Shown one piece after another: positions 48,773 through 58,900 of a stretch of 64,000 nt of DNA. The stretch lies in NCBI GenBank assembly GCA_013299105.1, contig JAAFJY010000031.1, positions 1-64,000 on the forward strand, given 5' to 3'. Each line of letters opens with the position of its first letter. Within the stretch, counting starts at the first letter, position 1. The DNA is from Chitinophagales bacterium. GTDB lineage: Bacteria; Bacteroidota; Bacteroidia; Chitinophagales; Saprospiraceae. The translations under genes were made by a program, and so were the position numbers. The notes under the pieces are model-generated. The model had not been told where the DNA came from and ran no database searches. It worked only from the letters and a program-made list of their open reading frames with translations.

Positions 48773-51700
48773 TCAAAGTGACTTCCCTTCCCGGCAGTAC
48801 TTCATCAGCTCCGCATACACCGGGTTACCCATCAACAGTTCTTCATTTCCCAAAATAATCAGTTGCTCGCGGGCTCGCGTGAGGGCTACATTGAGCTTGC
48901 GGTCGATGCCTTCCTCCGACAAGGAAACCAAAGACCTCAACTGCGCCATTGAATTGAGGGCCAGGGAAATGATGATGATGTCTCTGGCTCCGCCTTGGTA
49001 GCGTTCTACCGTATCAATGCTGATTTCTTCGGGGTCGATTTCACGCTGGCGAAGGGCCGCGCGAATTTGTGAAATTTGGGCGCGGTACGGCGTGATTACC
49101 CCGAGAGTTTTGGGCGAAAAAGCTCGATTTTCTTGCTCATAACGGTTTTTGATTCTGGCTACCAATTCTGCCAATAGTTCCGCTTCGTGGCGGTTGATTT
49201 TTTGGGCATTGGTATAATCTGGCGGCGTACTCAGAAAAATCATGCGCTGCTGTCGCAAGGCTTTTTCGAGGGCTGAATCGTCTTCACCAGCTGGGATGAC
49301 GAGGGGGCAAATTTGTTTGAAATGGGCCGGGCTTTCCTTGGGTAAAATATCCAGGCGATTGTCGTAAAAAAACCGGCTGGGAAAATGCATGATTTCCTGG
49401 TGCATGCGCCCCTGGTGCCGCAACTGGGCATAGGCGTGGTCCCAGCCCTGCTCCTGGGCGCGTTTGAACAGGCGCTCAAACAGGGAGTTGCGCAGGTTGT
49501 TGAGCCCAATTTTGAGCAAGCCCTGGTCGTTGACCTGCGACAATTCAGGTGATTGCGCTACCACGGCAGGCAATTGCTGGTGGTCGCCGATGAGCAAAAA
49601 ATGCTTGAATTTTGGCAAAACTCCAGTCAACAAGGGCTCCAGGATTTGAGAAGCTTCGTCAATGATGATGCGGTCAAAGGTTTTGAGGGCAAACAATTCT
49701 GGCTTGCCCGTCACCGAAGCCACTGTGCCCACCATGATCCGGCAATTTTGGATCAGTTCTTTCAACTCCTTGCGCGTTTGTGTTTTTTCGGTCTGCACAT
49801 TCAGCAAGCGCTCCTGGAAAGCCGGAGCGGTGGAATAACGCGAACCAATGCGCAAATAGCGCTCCCGCATAGCCGGGTCATAAGCCTCGATGGCTTCGCA
49901 GATTTCGTCCACTGCACGGTTGGTATAAGCCAGCAAGAGCAGGGTTTCTTCAGTGTGTTCCACCCAATAGCCCACCAGGTGCTTGAGCATCACGCTGGTT
50001 TTGCCTGTGCCTGGCGGGCCCCAAAGCAAAAAATAGTCTTTGGAGCGCAAAATGGCCTGGAAAATCGAAGCTTGTTCCTCGGTCATTTCGGCGGGCCGGG
50101 GCAGGTCGGGCAGGTATTCGTCGCGGGGAAAAGCGGGCATTTCCGTACCCAATATCAAGTCGCGCTTGCGGGGCTCGCTCATGATAAAATGATACAGGCC
50201 CTGGTACATGGTCACGAAACTATTGTCGATCAAGTCGTGCTCGATGCACCACAACTTGGTTTCCCGAAACAATTGGTCGTTGAATTGCCGCGAACGCAGT
50301 CGCACTTTGGCATGGGTTGCGGTGAGTTCGATCAAGGTGCATTTGAACAACTGGTTGCGCAGGGGCGACTCACTCACCTCCACAAAAGGGTACAAAACCG
50401 CAATGTCACCCGTGCGAAAATTGGCCAGTTCGTTGGTCAATTCGCTGCGGCGAAAAACGATGATGGGTTCCTCGTCGCGGGCTCCATTTTGTTCAAGCTC
50501 CAGGTGACTGAGGATCGAAAAACTGCGCTGCTTTTGCTCAAAATCATTGAGCCATAAAGTCGCCTGGCCGTTGTGCTCTTCTACTTCGTCTTGCCCGGTT
50601 TTGGCCAACTTGTGCTCACGGGCGATGAATCCGGTGAATGCCGTAAAATATGCTTTTTCCAGGCGGCCCATGCGGCCATACATTTTTTGCCACTGCTCGG
50701 CGTCACGGCTCACAAAGCCCCCCGTTTGGCCAAATTTTTCCTGTCGTAAAAAACGTTGCAAACGGTCGCCCTGGCTCACCAGGTCTTCGTCTTGGGCGTT
50801 GGGCAGGCCCAATTGCAGTAAAAAATGCTCCAGGGCCACCAATTGGTTGCGGACTTGCAAGGCTTCCCATTGCTGGCCTTTGACTACTGGGGCAAACTTG
50901 AGGTTGTCAACTTCGAGTACCGAATACAATATGTAGTTGGCCGGATCGGTGCCTTCGCCAAAAGCTGCCCGGATGATCAGGTCGTAGAGCAGCGTTTGGA
51001 CAAAATGGCTGTTGTTGATTTGGTAAACATTGGGCTTGAACAGCTTGCCACTTTTCAATTCCACAATCGCCGATTTGTTTTCGTCGCGGTACAAAGCATC
51101 CAATCGCCCTTGGATACCGTGGGTGTCGGAATAAAAGGTGGGCTCAAGGTAGCACCCCTCGGCGGAGATGCCCTGGCCAGCAAAATCCTGGGTGATCACC
51201 CTTTGCAAGTGTACAAAATGCCGCTGCGCATCCTGCTGGATTTTGCGGATCGTGGCGTCATCAATCAGGCAAAAAGCCAGGGGATTGAGGGCAAAAACTT
51301 TTTTGAACAAGTCTTTGAAAGGCTGACGAGGCTCGTGCAAAAGCTCATCGAGAAAAAAGTTGGCGATATGCCCCAACAACAGCGATGAACTGGCCTGAAA
51401 AGGCAAGTATTTGCGCAACAAAAAACCCTCAGGAATGGCATTGCGGTCGTTGAAACACTCGGCAATGGCAGTCACATCGACCAGGTGATCGGGCTCTACG
51501 ACGATGGCTTGGGGGCGGTAAATGCCCGCTTGGTCAATTTCAACTTCCAACAAGTGTAAAATCACTGGAAACCCAATGGACTGGCGGATGGCCTCAATGC
51601 TGGGATTGAACAAGTCGTTGCGTTCCGGCAGGTCGTAGCGCATTTTGACCGTTTCTTCGGGGCGGCTTTCGTCTTTGATCAAAAAACAACGTTCGCTGGG

Positions 51701-52159
51701 AAGGTCCTCGAGGGCCAATGCCCGCACCAAGTGGCGAAACCCCTGCACATCAGCCGGCTTAAAGGCACTCGGCCACTCGAGCGGAATAAGCGCGGCTAAG
51801 TCACCTGGGGCCTTTTCGCCACTCAGTTCCTGGATCGTTTCGCAAGTGATTTTCAGGGCAAAACCAGGCAAAAAACCCTGGTGCTTGCGAATTTCACCGC
51901 TGGCAATGGCCGCTGAGGCCAACTTACGAAAAGTATGCAGGTAATATTGCAACTGCTTGCTGAAACGGTACTTCTGCGACACAAAGGCCATGCGCGAAAA
52001 CAAAGTCACAAAGCGCAATTTTTCGCGTTTGGTCACTTCGTTCAAGGTCAAAAGCAGCAATTGGTAGCAACGTTCGAGCTTGCCCAACTCGGTCCATTCC
52101 GGGTGTTGGGCCGCCTTGAGCAATTCCTGGTAAAGCAGTTTGGCCAGTTCTGGAGTCAT
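48773..52159 (-). CDS. Dna2-like nuclease-helicase (PD-(D/E)XK plus SF1B helicase)
   Basis: 1128 residues from the ATG giving MTPELAKLLYQELLK; the longer frame adds 23 atypical residues. The N-terminal half carries a Cas4/Dna2-type nuclease motif (GRLDALYRDENKSAIVELKS). The helicase has Walker A in LLWGPPGTGKTSVMLKHLVG, LLLAYTNRAVDEICEAI, Walker B RIIIDEASQILEPLL, GDHQQLPAVVAQ, the later PYRAQISQIRAAL and SIDTVERYQGGARDIIIISL, then LNVALTRAREQLIILGNEEL. It fits eukaryotic-Dna2-like enzymes that process DNA flaps or broken ends. The gene stands alone, with no defence partners next to it, so housekeeping repair is as likely as defence. Confidence 0.88.
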   Translation of the reverse strand: MTPELAKLLYQELLKAAQHPEWTELGKLERCYQLLLLTLNEVTKREKLRFVTLFSRMAFVSQKYRFSKQLQYYLHTFRKLASAAIASGEIRKHQGFLPGFALKITCETIQELSGEKAPGDLAALIPLEWPSAFKPADVQGFRHLVRALALEDLPSERCFLIKDESRPEETVKMRYDLPERNDLFNPSIEAIRQSIGFPVILHLLEVEIDQAGIYRPQAIVVEPDHLVDVTAIAECFNDRNAIPEGFLLRKYLPFQASSSLLLGHIANFFLDELLHEPRQPFKDLFKKVFALNPLAFCLIDDATIRKIQQDAQRHFVHLQRVITQDFAGQGISAEGCYLEPTFYSDTHGIQGRLDALYRDENKSAIVELKSGKLFKPNVYQINNSHFVQTLLYDLIIRAAFGEGTDPANYILYSVLEVDNLKFAPVVKGQQWEALQVRNQLVALEHFLLQLGLPNAQDEDLVSQGDRLQRFLRQEKFGQTGGFVSRDAEQWQKMYGRMGRLEKAYFTAFTGFIAREHKLAKTGQDEVEEHNGQATLWLNDFEQKQRSFSILSHLELEQNGARDEEPIIVFRRSELTNELANFRTGDIAVLYPFVEVSESPLRNQLFKCTLIELTATHAKVRLRSRQFNDQLFRETKLWCIEHDLIDNSFVTMYQGLYHFIMSEPRKRDLILGTEMPAFPRDEYLPDLPRPAEMTEEQASIFQAILRSKDYFLLWGPPGTGKTSVMLKHLVGYWVEHTEETLLLLAYTNRAVDEICEAIEAYDPAMRERYLRIGSRYSTAPAFQERLLNVQTEKTQTRKELKELIQNCRIMVGTVASVTGKPELFALKTFDRIIIDEASQILEPLLTGVLPKFKHFLLIGDHQQLPAVVAQSPELSQVNDQGLLKIGLNNLRNSLFERLFKRAQEQGWDHAYAQLRHQGRMHQEIMHFPSRFFYDNRLDILPKESPAHFKQICPLVIPAGEDDSALEKALRQQRMIFLSTPPDYTNAQKINRHEAELLAELVARIKNRYEQENRAFSPKTLGVITPYRAQISQIRAALRQREIDPEEISIDTVERYQGGARDIIIISLALNSMAQLRSLVSLSEEGIDRKLNVALTRAREQLIILGNEELLMGNPVYAELMKYCREGKSL

Positions 52160-52402
52160 GTAAAATGTGGTTTGGAGTGAAGTCTCCAAAGGGTGTGCCT
52201 GACAAAGGTAGTTATTTAATTTTGTCAAAAAAGGTTTTGATAAAATTTTTGTTTAATTTTTGATTAAAATCGTAAAACCCGCATTTTTTCCTCAAAATAG
52301 CACCACCCAACTGTGTACATGATGCCGCTTTGTGGTATTTTTAGGGGCATTAATCAGATCACAACCGGATGCAATTGCGCTCCGCAAAAAATACTTGCTC
52401 AA

Positions 52403-53902
52403 ATGCTCAATTTTGAATGGATCGGTCGCTTCCATCCTTTGATCGTTCACTTGCCGATCGGCATTTTGTTGTTTGCTTTTGCCATGCAGGTCTTGCAATG
52501 GTGGAAAAAAAGCGACCTAAACAGCGCCATTGGATTGGCTTTGTTGTTGGGCTCGATTTCAGCGGCAGTGGCTTGTGTGGCGGGCTGGGTTTTGGCCCAA
52601 TCCGGTGAATACGATCCCGACATGGTGCTCAAACACCAATGGACGGGCATCGCAAGTGCGGTTTTGGGAGGATTGGCTTATCTTTTGCCCAAATTTCGGG
52701 CAGCTTTGCTTTCTATTACCGTGGTTGTGTTGAGCGTGGCAGGCCATTTTGGCGGCAGCCTCACCCACGGCGAAGATTATCTTTTTCCCAGCAAAAAAAG
52801 CGCAACAGCAGCGGTAAAATTGCCCAATCTGGATAGCATGGATTTCAGCGAAACCCCGGTAGCTACAGTCGCTGAAAATTCTACTGCCGAGGCCAATACC
52901 GAAATAAAAACCGTTGAACGCCGCACCTTTTTGTACCGCGATGTGGCCGCGCCCATCCTCGAAAACAAGTGCTACTCTTGTCATGGAGCCAGTAAAATGA
53001 AAGGGGGCTTGCGCCTGGACAGCGAAGCTGCGATCCGCAAAGGCGGGAAAAATGGAGTCGTATTGCTGGCTGGAAACCCCGACAAAAGCAACCTGTTCAG
53101 CTACCTGCTTTTGCCCGAAGGCGATGACCTGCACATGCCGCCCAAGGGCAAACCCCAACTGACGGAACGCGAAATCGCCGCCCTGCATTTTTGGATTAAA
53201 AAAGGCGCTCCTTTTGCCGAAGTCGTGGAACTCGTGCAAGTTGGTGGGGCTACTGCTGCGGTTGACCAAATCGTCATCCCGCCATTTAATGCGCCCAAAA
53301 TGCCCAACAAAGACAGCGCCCTGCTCCGGCCCCAACTGGCGGCAGCAGCACGACCCGATTTGGAAGAGAAAATCCTGGGCCAAAAAGTGGAGCCCGTAGC
53401 GGCCACTGTTTTGGACAATTTCAAGCAAAAAAACGTGGTCATCAGCAATTTTGGCAATGAATCAGGCTACCTCATGGCCAATTTTGTAAACGTCAAAAAC
53501 TACGATGCCAGCCTGATCGAAGCACTCAAAACCATCGCCCCCCAACTGCTGCGGGTGCGCCTGAGCAAACAACCCGTGCAGGATGAAGACCTCAAAACCC
53601 TGAGCGTGTGCAAAAACATCACCTCACTTAACCTGGAACAAACCCAAATCAGCAATGAGGGCTTGAAGTATTTGGCCAGCTTCCCCAATTTGGAACAACT
53701 GAACCTCTACGGCACCAAGATCAGTGACCAAGGCTTGAATGCCCTGGCCAAGTGCTCCCAACTGAAATCCATTTACTTGTGGCAAACCCAAGTCACTGAG
53801 GCGGGCATTGCCAAACTGCAAAAAGCCCTGCCCCATGCCAAAATCGAACGCGGCGGATTTTTATTCCCGAAACCGGATACTAGCAAGGCTAAAACGAAAT
53901 AG
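52403..53902 (+). CDS. Membrane-anchored cytochrome-c-like protein with leucine-rich repeats
   Basis: 499 residues from the ATG giving MLNFEWIGRFHPLIVHLPIG. Residues 1-140 form a DUF2231-like membrane unit (LIVHLPIGILLFAFAMQVLQ and three more helices). A planctomycete-type cytochrome c domain follows (APILENKCYSCHGASKMKGG, with CxxCH haem motif), then a linker, and about 100 residues of leucine-rich repeats near the end (LKTLSVCKNITSLNLEQTQI, LKYLASFPNLEQLNLYGTKI). It forms a plus-strand cassette with DUF1501 and DUF1549/DUF1553 proteins, which in other bacteria occur together and are thought to handle polysaccharides or sulfated compounds. Confidence 0.85.
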   Translation: MLNFEWIGRFHPLIVHLPIGILLFAFAMQVLQWWKKSDLNSAIGLALLLGSISAAVACVAGWVLAQSGEYDPDMVLKHQWTGIASAVLGGLAYLLPKFRAALLSITVVVLSVAGHFGGSLTHGEDYLFPSKKSATAAVKLPNLDSMDFSETPVATVAENSTAEANTEIKTVERRTFLYRDVAAPILENKCYSCHGASKMKGGLRLDSEAAIRKGGKNGVVLLAGNPDKSNLFSYLLLPEGDDLHMPPKGKPQLTEREIAALHFWIKKGAPFAEVVELVQVGGATAAVDQIVIPPFNAPKMPNKDSALLRPQLAAAARPDLEEKILGQKVEPVAATVLDNFKQKNVVISNFGNESGYLMANFVNVKNYDASLIEALKTIAPQLLRVRLSKQPVQDEDLKTLSVCKNITSLNLEQTQISNEGLKYLASFPNLEQLNLYGTKISDQGLNALAKCSQLKSIYLWQTQVTEAGIAKLQKALPHAKIERGGFLFPKPDTSKAKTK

Positions 53903-53940
53903 GGGTTGAGGGGTTGAGAAGTTGAGGAGTTGAGAAGAAA
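53903..53940 (+). repeat. R3 8-9-nt tandem after the cytochrome/LRR gene
   Basis: GGGGTTGAGGGGTTGAG, AAGTTGAGGAGTTGAG and AAGAAAGG begin directly after the stop codon. Confidence 0.7.
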
Positions 53941-54009
53941 GGCTTCGATCAAAGTTGGTTACAAGAATCTAAGCCTTGTGTCGAAATTGAACCACCCCCA
54001 TTTCCCAGA

Positions 54010-54215
54010 TGTCAAACCCATCACGGTCAAAATCATGTTGGCAATCTGTGAAAATCCGCAAGAATGGGTGTGTCGTGTGTAAGTGTGAGTTCGAGTGTGG
54101 GGGCTTTGAGCCGAATCTATCGACTCAGTTAATTGGAACTGGTTTTTTTGCACACTCACACCCAAACAAACACACCCAAACCCAATTTTTCCGAGGCTAA
54201 TCACCAACACAACAA
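54010..54215. repeat. R2 modular repeat, copy g (long, hairpin-module form)
   Basis: Core GTCAAAATCATGTTGGCAATC (54026 on), then a module with facing GTGTGTAAGTGTGAGTTCG and TTTTTGCACACTCACACC halves, as in copy f. The closing GTTCCC and GCCTCGC hairpin are lost (only CCGAGGC remains). Confidence 0.7.
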
Positions 54216-54226
54216 GCTTTAAGGTC

Positions 54227-55654
54227 ATGAATATTTTTGAAGAATACAACCACAAACTCAGCCGTCGCAACTTCTTGCAGGGCAGCGTCTTGGGCCTCGG
54301 TGCAACTGCCCTGGGCGGCCTGATGAGCGGCAACCTGTGGCTCGACAACGACAAATTGCCGCACTTTGCGCCCAAGGCCAAACGCATCATTTACTTGTTC
54401 CAAAGTGGGGCACCCTCGCAGTTGGAATTGTTCGATTACAAGCCCAAGCTCAGGGAAATGTTTGGCCAAGAACTACCCGATTCGGTGCGTGGCGAGCAGC
54501 GCGTATCGGGCATGACCGCCGGGCAAAAATCCTTTCCCTTGGCCTACGGCAACTTCAAATTCGACCAATACGGCCAGGGGCGCATCTGGATGAGCGACCT
54601 TTTGCCTTACCACCAAAAAATTGCCGACGAGATCACCATGATCAAGTCGCTGCATACCGAGGCCATCAACCACGACCCCGCGATTACCTTCCTGCAAACG
54701 GGCAGTCAGCAGGGCGCTCGCCCCAGTTTGGGCTCCTGGATCAGCTATGGTTTGGGCTCGGAAAACAAGAACCTACCTGCGTTTTGCGTGCTCCTCTCGC
54801 GCTCCAACAATTACGACCAACCCTTGTATTCCAAGCTCTGGAACAATGCTTTCCTGCCTTCCGAGCACCAGGGCGTGATGTTCCGTTCGGGAGAAGACCC
54901 CATTTTGTACCTCAACGACCCCAAGGGCATTGAAAAGGTCAACCGCCGCGACATGCTCGACGCCTTGGGCAAGTTGCACCAGCAACAGGTCGAAGCCGTG
55001 CTCGACGACGAACTCAACAGCCGCGTCGCGCAATACGAAATGGCTTACCGCATGCAAACCTCGGTACCCGAAACCCTGGACATCAGCAAGGAGCCCGATT
55101 GGGTGTTCGATTTGTACGGCCCCAACGCCCGCAAGGCCGGGACCTACGCCGCCAACTGCCTTTTGGCCCGCAAACTGATCGAAAACGACGTGCGTTTTGT
55201 GCAACTCTACCACCAAGGCTGGGACCAACACGGCAACTTGCCCAGTGAAATCCAAAAACTGGCCAAGGACGTGGACCAACCCTCCGCTGCCCTGGTGCTA
55301 GACCTGAAACAGCGCGGCTTGTTGGAAGATACCCTGGTAGTGTGGGGCGGTGAATTTGGCCGGGGCTGCTACTCGCAAGGCAAGTTGACGCCCCAAAACT
55401 ATGGCCGCGACCACCACCCGCGTTGCTACTCGGTGTGGATGGCCGGAGCAGGGGTCAAAAAAGGCTTCTCTTTTGGCGAAACCGACGATTTTGGGTACAA
55501 CATCGTGGCCAATCCGGTCCACATCCACGATTACCAGGCCACGATCATGCACCTCATGGGCATCGACCACGAGCGCTTTACCTTCAAATTCCAGGGCCGC
55601 CGCTACCGCCTGACCGATGTGGCCGGGCATGTGGTGAAGGAGGTTTTGGCTTGA
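54227..55654 (+). CDS. DUF1501 family Tat-exported protein
   Basis: 475 residues. A twin-arginine signal (LSRRNFLQGSVLGLGATALG, 12-31) marks export in folded form. DUF1501 features include IYLFQSGAPSQLELFDYKPK, SGMTAGQKSFPLAYGNFKF and VVWGGEFGRG; the family is a relative of sulfatases/alkaline phosphatases (DHHPRCYSVWMAGAGVKKG). It lies between the cytochrome/LRR gene and the DUF1549/DUF1553 gene. These three are a known planctomycete-type set, also found in some Bacteroidota, with unclear enzymatic role. Confidence 0.92.
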   Translation: MNIFEEYNHKLSRRNFLQGSVLGLGATALGGLMSGNLWLDNDKLPHFAPKAKRIIYLFQSGAPSQLELFDYKPKLREMFGQELPDSVRGEQRVSGMTAGQKSFPLAYGNFKFDQYGQGRIWMSDLLPYHQKIADEITMIKSLHTEAINHDPAITFLQTGSQQGARPSLGSWISYGLGSENKNLPAFCVLLSRSNNYDQPLYSKLWNNAFLPSEHQGVMFRSGEDPILYLNDPKGIEKVNRRDMLDALGKLHQQQVEAVLDDELNSRVAQYEMAYRMQTSVPETLDISKEPDWVFDLYGPNARKAGTYAANCLLARKLIENDVRFVQLYHQGWDQHGNLPSEIQKLAKDVDQPSAALVLDLKQRGLLEDTLVVWGGEFGRGCYSQGKLTPQNYGRDHHPRCYSVWMAGAGVKKGFSFGETDDFGYNIVANPVHIHDYQATIMHLMGIDHERFTFKFQGRRYRLTDVAGHVVKEVLA

Positions 55655-55980
55655 TTTTGAGCCGCAGATTGATGATTTGCCTCGCTGCGCGATGCTTAGT
55701 TGGGAACACGGATGAAACGGATGAAACGGATTTTCACTGATTGCCAACATGATTTTGACCGAGACTATGACTTTACTTGATTCAAAATCATCATTGTCAT
55801 TGTTGCCTCCCCAAAATCGCATTATCAAACAGGTAGTACATCCTGCATCGTGTAACCCTGGACTTCAGTCCGGGGAAAAAGCCCCCCACTAATCACATCC
55901 TGCATCTATCCGGCAGTTGCATCACAACATCCCTATAATTTGTACATGTTTAAATCGCACAGGTTTCAAAACACCACAAC
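55655..55980. other. Intergenic region with R2 copy h
   Basis: 326 bp between two plus-strand cassette genes. The first part (55660-55775) is R2; the rest is plain sequence with no clear promoter. Confidence 0.5.
55660..55775. repeat. R2 modular repeat, copy h (short)
   Basis: GCCTCGCTGCGCGATGC in place of the hairpin, then GTTGGGAACACGGATG and 9-nt units AACGGATGA, AACGGATTT, then ATTGCCAACATGATTTTGAC, the core complement. Confidence 0.75.
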
Positions 55981-58900
55981 ATGAACACCATTCTTTCAAA
56001 ATATATCCTGGGGCTTGTAGCCATCCTCGCCTTGGCCCTCAGCCTCGAATCAGCGGCTTGGATTTTGCCCAGCCCCAGTTTGGTTTTGGCCAAAAAAACA
56101 AAAAAAGCGCAGCCAGCCAGGCAGGTCAAGCAGCAGGTCAAGCAGCACGGTCACCAGCCGCTTGCAGCCAAAAAAATCGACTTCAACCGCGACATCAAAC
56201 CCATCTTGGCCGACCGTTGCTTCAAATGCCACGGGCCCGACATCAACAAGGTCGATGCAGGCTTGCAACTGACCAGTTTTGAGGCCGCCAACAAGCTTTT
56301 GGAATCGGGCAAAAGGGCCATCGTACCCTTCAAACCCGAAGAAAGCGAGTTGGTAAAACGCATCCTCACCACCGACCCCGACGACATGATGCCCGCTCCC
56401 AAGTCAAACCTGAGCCTCAGCGCAGCCGAAAAAGACTTGCTCATTGAGTGGATCAAACAAGGGGCCGAATACCAGGAACATTGGGCCTTCATTCCGCCCA
56501 AAGCCCTGGACCTGCCCAAAGTTTTGAACCCCGCCTGGGCCAAAAACGCCATCGACTTCTTCATTTTGCAAAAACTGGAAGAAAAGGGCCTCAGCCCCAA
56601 CGCCGAAGCCAGCCGCGAAACCCTGATCCGCCGCCTGTCTTTGGACCTGATCGGCTTGCCGCCCACGGCGGCCGAGATCAAGGCTTTTGTGGAGGACCCC
56701 GCTCCCAATGCCTACGAAAAACTGGTGGATCGCCTCTTGGCCTCGCCGCATTTTGGCGAACGCATGGCCTTGGATTGGCTCGACGTGGCCCGCTATGCCG
56801 ACTCGCACGGCTACCAGGACGATGGCTTGCGCAACACCTACCCCTACCGCGATTGGGTGATCCGGGCTTACAACCAAAACCTGCCTTTTGACCAATTTAT
56901 CACCTGGCAATTGGCGGGTGACTTGCTGCACAAGCCAACCACCGACCAATTGATTGCCACCTGTTTCAACCGCAACCACATGCAAAGCCAGGAAGGTGGC
57001 GTGGTCGATGAAGAATACCGCGTGGAATACGTGGCTGACCGCGTGAACACCTTCGGCAAAGCCTTTTTGGGCCTGACCACCGAGTGTGCCCGCTGCCATA
57101 CCCACAAGTACGACCCCATTGAACACAAGGATTATTTCTCGCTTTTTGCGTTTTTCAACCAAAACCACGACTCTGGCATCGTGCCTTACAATGGGGAGGC
57201 CTCCCCTACCCTGATTTTGCCCACGCCGCAAGCCGCCAAAACCCTGGACAGCCTGCGGGCGCTGGCTGCGGGCTATGTCCCCAAGGCCAAGGTTTCGTCG
57301 AGGTACCAAAAAGACCTTGAAAACTGGCTGAATGGCCTGGACGAAGCGGGCAAAAAAGCCCTGAGCAAACCCCAACAACGCAGTTTGTACCTCGATTTTG
57401 AAAAAGAAGACACCAGCATCCTGGCGGACCTCATTTATCCACCAGATACAGGGACTTTGAACAGAAGGGTTCGAGACTTGGAGCGCAGCAAAAAAGACAC
57501 CACTTTCAAACTCAAGCCCCTGCCCCGCCACAAAGGCTACTGGAACATCGAACAAGCCGATACCAACCTGCGGGCGCTCAACTTCTTCGGCGACAAAGAC
57601 AAATACCCCAGCAGCCAGGATGGCAAACTGGGCAAAGGGATTTTGTTTCGGGGGGACGCGGGCATGACTTGCGGGCCAGCGCTCAATTACGACCGTTACC
57701 AGCCTTTTTCGGTGAGTTTGTGGGTAAAAGTCCTGAAAAAAGACGAAGAAGGTCCGCTCATCCTGCGCAGCAACGGCGACGCCGAAGGCCACCGGGGCTG
57801 GCTCGTCAACTTGAACAAGGACGGCACCCTGAGTTTTCAAATGAACCATGTATGGCCCGCCAATGCCATCGAATACCAGACCAAAGAAAAAATCACCGTA
57901 GGCGAATGGACCCATATTGCCTTTGCTTACGACGGCAGCAGCAAGGCCGCAGGCTTCCGTTTTTGGGTCAATGGGCGTACGCCTGCGCACCAATTGCACG
58001 TGGATGCGCTGGAGAAAAGCATCGTGTTTTACCGCAAAAAATTCATCCGGGGGGCATACAATTTCACCTTGGGTTTTGAGCAGAGCAACCACAAACTCAG
58101 CGTCCAGAACCTGGTGATGGACGAGGTGCAAATTTACAAACGCGAACTGGCCGAAGTGGAAATCCAAAGCCTGTACCAGCAAAAAGACCTGGTGCAAGAC
58201 TTGCTGAACAAAACCCAGCGAAGTGAACAAGAGCAGGCCCAATTGTTGGCTTTTTACCTGCTGAATGGCCACAACGCCGAGTTCAAGGCCAGCCGTGATT
58301 CGCTTTTCAAGCTCCGCCAACTCGAAAGCGACCTGGCCACCGAGCAAGAGGAAATCATGGTCATGCGCGAAAGGCCCGAATACCGCAAGACCTACCTGCT
58401 CAATCGCGGGGCTTATGACGCGCCTTCCAACCAGGAGCTCAGGCCCAATACCCCCGCCAAGGTCTTGCCTTTCGACGCCAACAAATACCCCAGCAATCGC
58501 CTGGGCTTGGCGCAGTGGTTATTGGGCGAAAAAAATCCATTGTTCAGCCGGGTATCGGTCAATCGCTACTGGCAGTTGTTCTTTGGGCGGGGTTTGGTCA
58601 GCACCCAGGAAGACTTTGGCAACCAAGGCGCTTTGCCCAGCCACCCTGAATTGCTAGACTGGTTGGCCCTGGATTACCGGGCCAAAAAATGGGACACCAA
58701 GGCTTTTGTGAAGCAATTGGTGCTGTCGGCCACCTACCGCCAATCCTCCACGCCCAGCGTGAAAAATCGGGAAATGGACTACGCCAACGACCTGTACAGC
58801 CGTTATCCGGCCCAGCGACTGGGGGCCGAGTTGGTGCGCGACAATGCCCTGGCGGCCAGTGGCCTCTTGGTGCCCCGGATCGGCGGTCCCAGCGTATATC

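Larger units (their letters stand above)
53903..54226. other. Intergenic region with R3 array and R2 copy g
   Basis: Between two plus-strand genes of the cytochrome cassette. It starts with an R3 tandem (53903-53940) and continues into a long-form R2 copy (54010-54215). Confidence 0.6.

Noticed and set aside
49553-50557. 334-residue plus-strand open frame
   Set aside because: Antisense to the helicase motifs of the Dna2-like gene; no protein features of its own.
56404-58347. 647-residue minus-strand open frame
   Set aside because: It lies antisense within the DUF1549/DUF1553 gene, whose protein matches known domains throughout. GC-rich genes often leave long antisense frames open. The translated sequence has no domain or signal.
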